42,702 bases of DNA, taken from positions 1 to 42,702 of the forward strand of contig CAIQCJ010000001.1 of assembly GCA_903870315.1 (NCBI GenBank), given 5' to 3'. The stretch's first letter is position 1; each line of letters starts with the position of its first letter. Shown here one piece after another: positions 25,749 to 32,453 of this stretch. The DNA comes from an uncultured bacterium. Its GTDB lineage: Bacteria > Patescibacteriota > Minisyncoccia > Phycocordibacterales > PALSA-1337. Below the pieces are notes generated by a model. It ran no database searches. It was given only the letters and a program-made list of their open reading frames with translations, and had not been told where the DNA came from. Made by a program: the position numbers and the translations under genes.

Positions 25749-26771
25749 ATGTCGCACAATATTTCTCCAACCAGTTCCCCTATCTCAGATCTCAAACAGC
25801 AGTTTCTAGAATATGTAGAGATAGAAAAGGGGCGTAGTCTGAAGACTGTTGAGAACTATGATCGCTACTTGAGCCGTTTTCTGGAGCACACGAAGATAAA
25901 AAGTCCAAGCGATATCAATGATGGTGTTGTTCGTGAATATCGTCTATGGTTAAATCGTCAAGAAACCCGTAGTCAAAAAGGTTTGTCTCAGACGACACTA
26001 AAGAAAAAGACCCAGAACTACTACATGATCGCTCTGCGTGCATTTTTGAAATACATGGCACGTATGGATGTAAAATCTATGTCCCCAGACCGTATAGAGC
26101 TTGCCAAGATACCAGAACGCTCTTTAGATTTGATTTCAATAGATGAGCTTGGACGTCTCTTGAACGCACCAGATACAGACACTTTGCGTGGAGTGAGAGA
26201 CAGGACAATAATGGAGTTACTTTTTTCTACAGGCTTGCGTGTCTCTGAGCTCTGTTCTCTTCCTCGTGATATAAATCTTAATCTCGATGAGCTTTCTGTA
26301 CGTGGTAAAGGCGAAAAAGTCCGCGTAGTGTTTCTCTCTGAAGAGTCGAAAAAATGGCTCAAAATATACCTAGATAAGCGAGATGATATGGATGACGCGC
26401 TTTTTGTGCAGATTTTTGGTAAGGATAGTAATGGTAAAGGTACTAGTCAAACGGGGGTAGTAAAAAAAGTCTCGAATTTAGAGAAAAATTCTCCAAAACT
26501 TGCTATAAATAGAGATTCCCTACGCCTTACTTCTCGTTCTGTCGAACGTATCGTGAAGCAGTATGCTATTAAGGCTGGTATTTCAAAGAAAGTCACCCCT
26601 CACATCATCCGCCACTCATTTGCTACAGATCTTCTGCGCAACGGTGCTGACTTACGTTCTGTACAGATGTTGCTCGGTCATGCAAATATAGGCACAACAC
26701 AAATCTATACTCATGTGACAGACAGTGAACTTAGGCGTGTACACCAAAAGTTTCACAGTAAAGGTAAGTAA
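25749..26771 (+). CDS. Tyrosine recombinase, XerC/XerD-like
   Basis: A 340-residue site-specific recombinase. The N-terminal SAM-like DNA-binding domain (about 12-105) is followed by a catalytic domain with all active-site residues: Arg in TGLRVSELCSL, Lys in VRGKGEKVRVV, HxxR in HIIRHSFATDLLR, His in LLGHANIGT and Tyr in TQIYTHV. Xer proteins resolve chromosome dimers at dif. Typical members are about 300 residues; the extra length is an insertion of about 40 polar residues (near 220-260) between the Lys hairpin and HxxR. It could be the housekeeping Xer of this genome or an element-borne integrase; no element boundaries are seen. Confidence 0.92.
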   Translation: MSHNISPTSSPISDLKQQFLEYVEIEKGRSLKTVENYDRYLSRFLEHTKIKSPSDINDGVVREYRLWLNRQETRSQKGLSQTTLKKKTQNYYMIALRAFLKYMARMDVKSMSPDRIELAKIPERSLDLISIDELGRLLNAPDTDTLRGVRDRTIMELLFSTGLRVSELCSLPRDINLNLDELSVRGKGEKVRVVFLSEESKKWLKIYLDKRDDMDDALFVQIFGKDSNGKGTSQTGVVKKVSNLEKNSPKLAINRDSLRLTSRSVERIVKQYAIKAGISKKVTPHIIRHSFATDLLRNGADLRSVQMLLGHANIGTTQIYTHVTDSELRRVHQKFHSKGK

Positions 26772-26824
26772 CTATTTGAATAGTTGATGTTACATATGAA
26801 ATGCTTGTAGATATAGGAATATGT

Positions 26825-26830
26825 TATGAT
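26825..26830 (+). promoter_or_regulatory. -10 element of exoA, leaderless layout
   Basis: TATGAT ends 6 nt before the ATG at 26837. This supports that ATG over the upstream in-frame start, which would place the hexamer inside the coding region. Confidence 0.4.
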
Positions 26831-26836
26831 TTCTAT

Positions 26837-27604
26837 ATGAGGATTATATCTTGGAATGTAAATGGTCTACGAGCAAACGTGAAGAAGGGCGGTTTTGATT
26901 GGTTCATTAACGAATCACCAGATATTTACTGTATTCAGGAGACAAAGGCACATCCTGACCAGCTTGATGATGGTGTTCGCAATCCGGCGGGGTATTTTTC
27001 ATATTTTGATCATTCGAAAGGTCGTAAAGGTTATAGCGGTGTAGCTGTATACTCGAAAGTTAAACCAGATAAGGTCGAATATGGCTTAGGTGTCCCAGAA
27101 TATGACCAAGAAGGTCGTCTCTTGGCATTGTTTTTTAAGGATTTTGTCCTTTTGAATAATTATTTTCCAAATGGTGGTGGTGGGCCAGAGCGTCTGTCTT
27201 TTAAACTTCGCTATTATGAGGAATTCTTGAAATATATAAACAAGCTCAAGAATCAGGGTTCTGAAATAATCTTTTGTGGAGATATCAACACAGCTCATAC
27301 GGAGATTGATCTTGCACGACCAAGAGAAAATATCAACAACACAGGTTTTCTACCAATAGAGCGTGGCTGGTTAGATAAAGTCGTTATTGCGGGTTATACG
27401 GATGTATTTCGACATCTTCATCAGGGTGAGGTTGGAAAATATACTTGGTGGGATATGAAAACTTTTGCTCGTGATCGTAATGTTGGTTGGAGGATAGACT
27501 ACTTTTTCGTTACCGAAGGTATCCTCAAAATGGTGACAAAGGCGAAAATACTTGATGAAATAATGGGTTCAGACCATTGCCCCATAGAGATATTTATTGG
27601 ATAA
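26837..27604 (+). CDS. xthA: Exodeoxyribonuclease III / AP endonuclease
   Basis: A 255-residue member of the ExoIII/APE family, which nicks DNA at abasic sites and trims 3' ends in base excision repair. Motifs: MRIISWNVNGLRA at the start, the metal-binding Glu in IYCIQETKAHPD, YSGVAVYSK, catalytic GDINTAH (DxN), WWDMKT and GSDHCPIEI at the C-terminus. I take the ATG at 26837 because the family begins at M-(K/R)-I-(I/V)-SWN. It lies 65 bp after the recombinase gene on the same strand, with its own -10-like hexamer. Confidence 0.95.
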   Translation: MRIISWNVNGLRANVKKGGFDWFINESPDIYCIQETKAHPDQLDDGVRNPAGYFSYFDHSKGRKGYSGVAVYSKVKPDKVEYGLGVPEYDQEGRLLALFFKDFVLLNNYFPNGGGGPERLSFKLRYYEEFLKYINKLKNQGSEIIFCGDINTAHTEIDLARPRENINNTGFLPIERGWLDKVVIAGYTDVFRHLHQGEVGKYTWWDMKTFARDRNVGWRIDYFFVTEGILKMVTKAKILDEIMGSDHCPIEIFIG

Positions 27605-27658
27605 TTATATGGCCTATATAAGCCATATAAAGTGAATATATAATATAAAATTAGTTGC

Positions 27659-27704
27659 AAAAAACCGTGTCAGTGACAATTCAGGAAGAATCATATGACA
27701 CGGT
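27659..27704 (-). terminator. Rho-independent terminator, minus strand
   Basis: Perfect 9-bp arms ACCGTGTCA and TGACACGGT with a 23-nt loop; the minus strand continues TTTTTT. It implies a minus-strand transcript arriving from 27700-28120, where no convincing gene is found. Confidence 0.65.
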
Positions 27705-28120
27705 CTTGTGAAGTCTCGCAAAGATGACTAACCAAAGAACTAATGCTATCCAAACCAGTCCTAGATAAAATCTTTTCAAGGAGTTTATCGACGGTAAGTG
27801 GTGTGCAGTGTCTAAAGTAATGACTCTCCTGATAGGAGGCCTAGATGTAATTTGAGACAAATATACACCACCTTTAGTACCGAGCACCGATCGGATGCAA
27901 ATTTTTTTAAAAAGTCTTTGCTTAACTTCAAACTTGGAGTGGAGTCATAACAACTCCCCTTGAGCCTACCCAGCTCTATTTGAGGTGGCGAAGTTCCAAC
28001 CTCTTTGAAAGAACATTTGTACATCTGTTGTTGTGCTGGCCACGAACGCTCAACGCAACTTTTTAATTTCTCGGACGATGTACTGATCTATAGGTATTTT
28101 ATATTTATTAAGGACAAGTG

Positions 28121-28153
28121 TAAAGGACATACTGTGGATAAGTATGTCCTTTA
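28121..28153. repeat. 12-bp perfect hairpin whose loop is a DnaA box
   Basis: TAAAGGACATAC, loop TGTGGATAA, then GTATGTCCTTTA. The 9-nt loop is the exact reverse complement of the DnaA box TTATCCACA. It lies 32 bp past the cca stop, so it could also end the cca transcript, though the T-run is poor. Confidence 0.7.
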
Positions 28154-28184
28154 GTAGGATTCCTATTATTTACATAATAATTTT

Positions 28185-29696
28185 CTATGAGACAAAATGT
28201 TTTTTCCTAATATCTTGTTTTTTTTTCTCCACTTCTTCTTCCTTCCTTTCTTTTCCTGCCTCACCAAGGTCTTTCAGGGCTTTCTCGTCCATAGAGACAA
28301 GCCACAAAGCTCTTTTCTCTAGGTATTCAGTAGTATTTAGTTTCACATCCTCTATAACCTCTTCAAATAGGGCATGTAGCAACCAGCCGATCTTTGGTCC
28401 GGCTGGTATATGACAGACTTCCATAAGTCTTTTACCATCTATTTTTAGCATAGACACAGAAACCGGGCCAGAGAGAGCTTCTTCTATCATGGCCTTGTAT
28501 TTACGTAGTCTATACGGGTTTTCCTTAGGTCTGCCAGTTCCTATACGGTCGCATATGCGCACATTCATGAGATCCCAGATGTTTTCACGTCCCACATTAA
28601 CTATCATACGCCTGACAGCAGATAAGGATATCTGCTCAGTGTCAGAGAAGAACATATGCCAACGGCACAGCTTGTAGACTTTTTCTATTGTTACACGTGA
28701 AAACCTCATTCTTTCTAGTATTTGACGTGTTTCACGTGAACCAATCACTTCGTGGCCATAAAACGTATAAGTATTACTTTCACGTGAAAAGCCTCGACTT
28801 TTTGGCTTACCAACATCATGAAATAGGGCAGAAAGCCTTATCTCTATATCCCATTTCTTATCTGCGGCATGCTGGAGACTTCGAAGTAAATGTTCCCAGA
28901 CGTCATAAACATGAGTCCCTCTTTGTTCTATTCCAATACCTTTCTCTAGTTCTGGTATGAAATGGCTTAACAGAGCTGTTTCATGAAGCATCTCTAATCC
29001 AAGTTTAGGATTAGGAGACATTATTATCTTTGTAAATTCGTCGCGTATACGCTCTGTAGATACATCTTTTATAAGATTATTATGGCTCTGTATGGCCTTA
29101 TAAGTAGCTTTTTCTATAGTGAAACCAAGTTCCACAGCTAGTCTGATAGTACGCATCATCCTTAGCGCATCTTCATTAAAGCGATCCGTTGGATTCCCAA
29201 CGGTTCGTATAACTTTGTCTTTTATATCAGTAAAGCCACCATAAAGATCTATGATGTCCTTTATGGCACCATCTGACAACGAGATAGCTATAGCGTTTAT
29301 GGTGAGGTCACGTCTCTTAAGGTCGTCTTCTAGTTTATCGCTGAAAGACACTCTGTCCGGGTGTCTACGATCAGAATAACCAGTCTCTAGTCTGTACGGT
29401 GTTATTTCTATAGAGCATAAAGTTTCATCGATTGTTCCATCTTCAGTTTTTGTCTCAATATTTTCATTTATGACTGCCACGGTGCCAAATATATTTTCAT
29501 ATACGGTTTTTGGAAATATCTTTTGTATATCTTCAGGCTTTGCGTTTGTAGTAATGTCCCAGTCTTTTGGTTTTCGTCCAAGAAAAATATCACGGACACA
29601 CCCACCAACCAAGTAAGCTTCAAAGCCAGCTCTTTCTAGGTCTTTGACGGTGTTCGCTATCTCCACTGGAATAGGGCTATTTTGAGCCATTTTCAT
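28185..29696 (-). CDS. cca: CCA tRNA nucleotidyltransferase with HD domain
   Basis: A 503-residue class II nucleotidyltransferase. The head has LVGGCVRDIFLG and the catalytic DWD in KPKDWDITT, then RRDLTINAIAI, and DRFNEDALRMMRTIRLA with the neck template region. An HD-type domain follows with HDVGKPKSRG and YGHEVIGS. It adds CCA (or part of it) to tRNA 3' ends, and none of the four tRNAs next to it encodes CCA. A second ATG two codons downstream (29690) is an equal candidate start. Codons for three Ser-Arg-(Glu/Val) triplets form the parS-like palindromes. Confidence 0.95.
   Translation of the reverse strand: MKMAQNSPIPVEIANTVKDLERAGFEAYLVGGCVRDIFLGRKPKDWDITTNAKPEDIQKIFPKTVYENIFGTVAVINENIETKTEDGTIDETLCSIEITPYRLETGYSDRRHPDRVSFSDKLEDDLKRRDLTINAIAISLSDGAIKDIIDLYGGFTDIKDKVIRTVGNPTDRFNEDALRMMRTIRLAVELGFTIEKATYKAIQSHNNLIKDVSTERIRDEFTKIIMSPNPKLGLEMLHETALLSHFIPELEKGIGIEQRGTHVYDVWEHLLRSLQHAADKKWDIEIRLSALFHDVGKPKSRGFSRESNTYTFYGHEVIGSRETRQILERMRFSRVTIEKVYKLCRWHMFFSDTEQISLSAVRRMIVNVGRENIWDLMNVRICDRIGTGRPKENPYRLRKYKAMIEEALSGPVSVSMLKIDGKRLMEVCHIPAGPKIGWLLHALFEEVIEDVKLNTTEYLEKRALWLVSMDEKALKDLGEAGKERKEEEVEKKKQDIRKKHFVS
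28689..28704. promoter_or_regulatory. parS-like site 1
   Basis: TGTTACACGTGAAAAC matches 14 of 16 positions of the ParB target TGTTNCACGTGAAACA known from Bacillus. It lies within cca. Confidence 0.4.
28728..28743. promoter_or_regulatory. parS-like site 2 (best match)
   Basis: TGTTTCACGTGAACCA matches 15 of 16 positions of TGTTNCACGTGAAACA. It is 39 bp from site 1. Confidence 0.5.
28776..28791. promoter_or_regulatory. parS-like site 3
   Basis: ACTTTCACGTGAAAAG keeps the central TTTCACGTGAAA palindrome but matches only 12 of 16 consensus positions. It is 48 bp from site 2. Confidence 0.35.
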
Positions 29697-29798
29697 AACT
29701 ATAATGTAGCATTATTTGGGGTTTTTGGCTATGTGCGCTACTATAACGATGCGTGTTCTGTGAGATGTTTGTAAATGTTATAGATATATAGCGCCAAT

Positions 29799-29870
29799 GC
29801 CCTCGTAGTGAAATGGATATCACACCAGTCTTCGGAACTGATGTTGGGGGTTCGAGTCCCTCCGAGGGCA
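29799..29870 (+). tRNA. tRNA-Arg (anticodon TCG)
   Basis: A 72-nt cloverleaf: acceptor GCCCTCG/CGAGGGC, D-stem GTGA/TCAC, anticodon loop CTTCGGA, T-loop TTCGAGT, discriminator A. The first anticodon-stem pair is a C-A mismatch. CCA is not encoded. Confidence 0.93.
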
Positions 29871-29890
29871 CAAGGATGTTTCAGAAAATT

Positions 29891-29918
29891 TTGTAAAAAA
29901 AGAAAATTGCGCTATACT
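29891..29918 (+). promoter_or_regulatory. Promoter for tRNA-Gly(GCC)
   Basis: TTGTAA (29891-29896), 16-bp spacer, TATACT (29913-29918), 27 bp before the tRNA. Confidence 0.5.
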
Positions 29919-29945
29919 AAGACACGCTCATTTTCAGAATATTTT

Positions 29946-30016
29946 GCGGGTATTGTTTAATGGTAGGACGCGTCCTTGCCAAGGACGAGGTGGGAGTTCG
30001 ATTCTCCCTACCCGCA
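29946..30016 (+). tRNA. tRNA-Gly (anticodon GCC)
   Basis: A 71-nt cloverleaf: acceptor GCGGGTA/TACCCGC, anticodon stem CGTCC/GGACG with loop TTGCCAA, T-arm GGGAGTTCGATTCTCCC, discriminator A. CCA is not encoded. Confidence 0.95.
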
Positions 30017-30148
30017 CATTTTGTAAGACTGCACACAGCTAGCATATTTGGGTTTTTTGTATTTGTAAGTCCCATATATTTAGTATCCAGTGTCCTTGTC
30101 CAAATTTCCTTAATAAATGGCTGTATTACTAAAGCTATACATATAAAC

Positions 30149-30169
30149 TGTGGATAAGTCTGTGGATGT
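30149..30169. promoter_or_regulatory. Pair of DnaA-box-like sequences
   Basis: A perfect box TGTGGATAA (30149-30157) and a second, TGTGGATGT (30161-30169), 12 bp apart in the same direction, in a 274-bp AT-rich intergenic stretch (30017-30290) that has no gene. Confidence 0.45.
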
Positions 30170-30290
30170 CGTTTATAAAAGACACAAAATATGGCTAACT
30201 ATCGTTATTTTGTGTATTTTATTTTGGCCTTTTGTTAAATGGCTAAACAAAGGCTTTTAACAGCAGGATGGTTTAAAAGTCACTTAAAAT

Positions 30291-30707
30291 GTGTTAGAAA
30301 ACAATTTAAAATTTACAGATACCAGATCGCTCGGAAATATAGGTGAAGATGTTGCTTGTAAATTTCTGGAGAGGAGAGATTTTGTTATTGTTATTAGGAA
30401 TTTTCGTAGAAAATGGGGAGAAATAGATATTGTCGCGCATAGGAAATCTAGCCGAGATCAGATATATAATACGCTGCATTTTTTCGAAGTTAAAAGTGTT
30501 ACAACATATAGGACAGATCACAGTCCAGAAGAAAATGTTCATTCATTTAAAGCAAGACAGATTAAGAGGATGATTCAGACATATATGGCCGATGTTGTTG
30601 GCGGTATGACAGGGGAGGCGGTGTTCGAGTTTCATGTTCTTTGTGTGTATTTGGACGTAAAGAGACGTCTTGCGCGTGTAAAGTGGTTGAATAATATCAT
30701 TATATAG
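30291..30707 (+). CDS. YraN/UPF0102-family nuclease-like protein
   Basis: A 138-residue protein with the UPF0102 arrangement: GNIGEDVACKFLERRDFVIV, then the PD-(D/E)XK-type core WGEIDIVAH and HFFEVKSV, where the Asp, Glu and Lys line up as a nuclease active site. The family is a predicted Holliday-junction-resolvase-like endonuclease with no settled role; it often lies near rnhB or rsm genes, not here. Start is GTG at 30291, without a visible ribosome site. It is about 20 residues longer than usual, mostly in the central loop. Confidence 0.88.
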   Translation: MLENNLKFTDTRSLGNIGEDVACKFLERRDFVIVIRNFRRKWGEIDIVAHRKSSRDQIYNTLHFFEVKSVTTYRTDHSPEENVHSFKARQIKRMIQTYMADVVGGMTGEAVFEFHVLCVYLDVKRRLARVKWLNNIII

Positions 30708-30803
30708 CTATACTGTTCTCTTATAAGTTATTTTGTGCTACGATAGTGCAACGGAAAGTTTGTTATCATATAAGTATAGTTTCATTGTGTGAGATGTGTG
30801 TAT

Positions 30804-30876
30804 CGGGGCGTGGTGTAACGGCTAACATGCCTCTTTTGGGAAGAGGTGACTCCGGGTTCGAATCCCGGCGCCCCGA
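30804..30876 (+). tRNA. tRNA-Pro (anticodon TGG)
   Basis: A 73-nt cloverleaf: acceptor CGGGGCG/CGCCCCG, anticodon stem CCTCT/AGAGG with loop TTTGGGA, T-arm CCGGGTTCGAATCCCGG, discriminator A. CCA is not encoded. Confidence 0.95.
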
Positions 30877-30881
30877 CAGAT

Positions 30882-31382
30882 ATGATAGAAATATATAAGA
30901 AAATATACAATTTTTTTGATAAGCTTGAAGATGTCGTAAGAGGTCATTTGAGTCAATATCCGATCGTCTATACAATAATCGGTGGTGTAGCAGTTGTATT
31001 ATTTTGGAGAGGGGTTTGGCATACCGCTGATATTCTCCAGTCTCAAGGTGGTTGGCTAGGCGCAATCTTCTATGAGCCAACAAATCTTATAATTGTTACA
31101 ATTGTCTTATTGATGATTGGATTATTTGTGTCATATTTCGTCGGCGACACCATTCTGATTAGTGGTATAAAGAAGCAGAAAAAAGTTACAGACAAGACAG
31201 AGAAAGAAGTTAAGGGAGAAGAACAAGAGTTGATAAAAATCCAGTCAACTATTAAAGAAATGAAGAAAGAAGTTGACGAAATGAAGGAGGAAGTTGACGA
31301 AGAGTACAAAATGCGTCATTCTTCTTCAGCTACAGGTGTTATGATAGGGAATGGGGCTGGTAAGGTTGTAGAGAAAAAGTAA
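30882..31382 (+). CDS. Small membrane protein with cytosolic coiled coil
   Basis: The ATG at 30882 starts 5 bp after the tRNA-Pro, which excludes the longer frame through the tRNA. The 166 residues hold two membrane helices (about 22-40 and 60-85), then a Lys/Glu-rich heptad region (about 95-145, with EVDEMKEEVDEEYKMR) and a short Gly-rich end. I know no family. It ends 2 bp before tRNA-Gly(TCC), so gene and tRNAs are probably cut from one transcript, with tRNA processing defining the mRNA ends. Confidence 0.75.
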   Translation: MIEIYKKIYNFFDKLEDVVRGHLSQYPIVYTIIGGVAVVLFWRGVWHTADILQSQGGWLGAIFYEPTNLIIVTIVLLMIGLFVSYFVGDTILISGIKKQKKVTDKTEKEVKGEEQELIKIQSTIKEMKKEVDEMKEEVDEEYKMRHSSSATGVMIGNGAGKVVEKK

Positions 31383-31384
31383 AA

Positions 31385-31455
31385 GCGGGATTAGTTTAAT
31401 GGTAAAATAACAGTTTTCCAAACTGTGGTTGGGAGTTCGATTCTCCCATCCCGCA
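31385..31455 (+). tRNA. tRNA-Gly (anticodon TCC)
   Basis: A 71-nt cloverleaf: acceptor GCGGGAT/ATCCCGC, anticodon stem ACAGT/ACTGT with loop TTTCCAA, T-arm GGGAGTTCGATTCTCCC, discriminator A. CCA is not encoded. Confidence 0.95.
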
Positions 31456-31919
31456 CAAATAAGGGTGATGTTGATGTATGGCTTAATAGAGCCATTGTGT
31501 AGTTCGAGACACTGATGCGTCAAAAATTTTAGTGAGTATTTGAGCCGTATTTTTAGTTCGATTCTCTGCTCCCTTAAACATCGAAGTCGTTTTGTTGCAG
31601 TATATTTTTCCAGTTATTTTGTTTCTACTACGTTAGTTGATTTAGATAGCTCAAGTTTTTTGTCCTTAAGAATGATCTTACTTTTTATGCATGAGAGTAC
31701 TTCTCGCTTTTCAATCAGCAGTCCATTTTGAAGAAGGTATTTTGTAGCATCTCTTCAATGGCTTCCAATGCTTCGATATCCCCAGTTAAAGATCCGATGT
31801 GAGGAGACGGCTAGGCTGTCACGCAGATCGAAATTAGTTAAAGTAAAAGATGCTTCGCATGATATAGCTCATTCGAGCTATCAGGAAGCCCTAAGATTAG
31901 AACTTGGGAATATTTAATA
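31456..31919. pseudogene. Decayed stretch with broken frames and a tRNA T-arm-like fragment
   Basis: On the minus strand two overlapping short frames look coding but are out of phase: one with GDIEALEAIEEMLQNTFF ending near 31726, the other with LLIEKREVLSCIKSKIILK and ending at 31614. Joined by a frameshift they would make one continuous acidic-basic protein. At 31556-31567 AGTTCGATTCTC repeats the T-arm of the preceding tRNA-Gly. On the plus strand a 49-aa ORF (31768-31917) also exists. I read the stretch as a remnant of a gene or small element; identity is unknown. Confidence 0.4.
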
Positions 31920-31952
31920 AACAAAAATCCCCCTTACGGGGGGTCTTTTGTT
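31920..31952. terminator. Bidirectional terminator
   Basis: AACAAAA and CCCCC pair with GGGGGG and TTTTGTT around a TTAC loop. T-rich flanks on both strands suit the convergent tRNA cluster and the HU gene. Confidence 0.85.
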
Positions 31953-32031
31953 CGATAGTAGTAGAGACAAATGAGCTGTCGAAGGCTTATATGGCTTTAC
32001 TTTTGGCTTTTGGCCCAGACTAGATACAGAT

Positions 32032-32304
32032 TTATTTTACTGCGTCCTTAAGTGCCTTTGCGGCGCGGAACTTTGGAACCTTCATAGCAGGGACCTTTAT
32101 GGCTTCACCTGTGCGAGGGTTACGAGCCTCACGAGCTGCACGCTGCTTTACGGAGAAGATACCAAGACCAGCGATAGATACCTCATCACCCTTCTTAAGG
32201 GAGTCTATAACGCTATTAATAACTGTCTCGACTGCCTGCTCGGCTTGAACCTTTGTTCCGCCGAGGACTCCGTGAACCGCTTCTACAATGCTTGCTTTGT
32301 TCAT
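32032..32304 (-). CDS. hup: HU-family nucleoid protein
   Basis: A 90-residue HU/IHF protein, the standard length, with the ATG at 32304 giving MNKASIVEAVHGVLGGTK. Family features are the helical dimer half, IAGLGIFSVKQRAAREARNP with the DNA-arm motif RNPRTGEAIKVPA and the C-terminal PKFRAAKALKDAV. It bends and compacts DNA. A CATAAT hexamer ends 9 nt before the ATG, so the mRNA may have almost no leader. The bidirectional terminator lies about 80 bp after the stop. Confidence 0.96.
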   Translation of the reverse strand: MNKASIVEAVHGVLGGTKVQAEQAVETVINSVIDSLKKGDEVSIAGLGIFSVKQRAAREARNPRTGEAIKVPAMKVPKFRAAKALKDAVK

Positions 32305-32453
32305 GTTTGTTCTATTATGGCTAATAATTTCTCGGTCCACTACAGGCGGATCGAGTCACTGACTATGCATATATTATATATTAAGCTGTATTTTAGGCAA
32401 TAGGCTGTAAAGTTGACCGTCGAGAGCGACTTGATGCCTTGTTAATAATGATT

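Larger units (their letters stand above)
27605..28184. other. 580-bp intergenic stretch with hairpins and decayed-looking DNA
   Basis: It begins with a 9-bp hairpin (27605-27630) after xthA, then a minus-strand terminator (27664-27704) and the DnaA-box hairpin (28121-28153). Between them several short minus-strand frames look protein-like but break: one ends TVDKLLEKILSRTGLDSIS and another gives a 68-aa peptide with a membrane-like helix. None has a good start or ribosome site. A broken gene or a structured RNA is possible; RNase P and tmRNA signatures were not seen. Confidence 0.5.

Noticed and set aside
27681-28024. Two overlapping minus-strand ORFs (68 and 70 aa) as real genes
   Set aside because: Starts are weak, there is no ribosome site, and one stop lies in the terminator loop. 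One has a membrane-like helix, so I kept the region as decayed or unknown rather than calling genes.
27659-28110. RNase P RNA or tmRNA
   Set aside because: Size fits, but the conserved P4 strings (GAAAGTCC, ACAGAA) and the tmRNA T-arm and tag codons are absent.
28689-28791. CRISPR-like repeat array from the CACGTG copies
   Set aside because: Only three short palindromes, unequal spacing, within a conserved coding gene.
29677-29871. ORF on the minus strand across tRNA-Arg (MPSEGLEPPTSVPK type)
   Set aside because: It is the antisense of the tRNA, a well-known false protein, and overlaps the cca start region.
30766-31083. Minus-strand ORF across tRNA-Pro
   Set aside because: It is antisense to the tRNA and to the coiled-coil membrane gene.
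31326-31523. Minus-strand ORF across tRNA-Gly(TCC)
   Set aside because: It is antisense to the tRNA and has no ribosome site.
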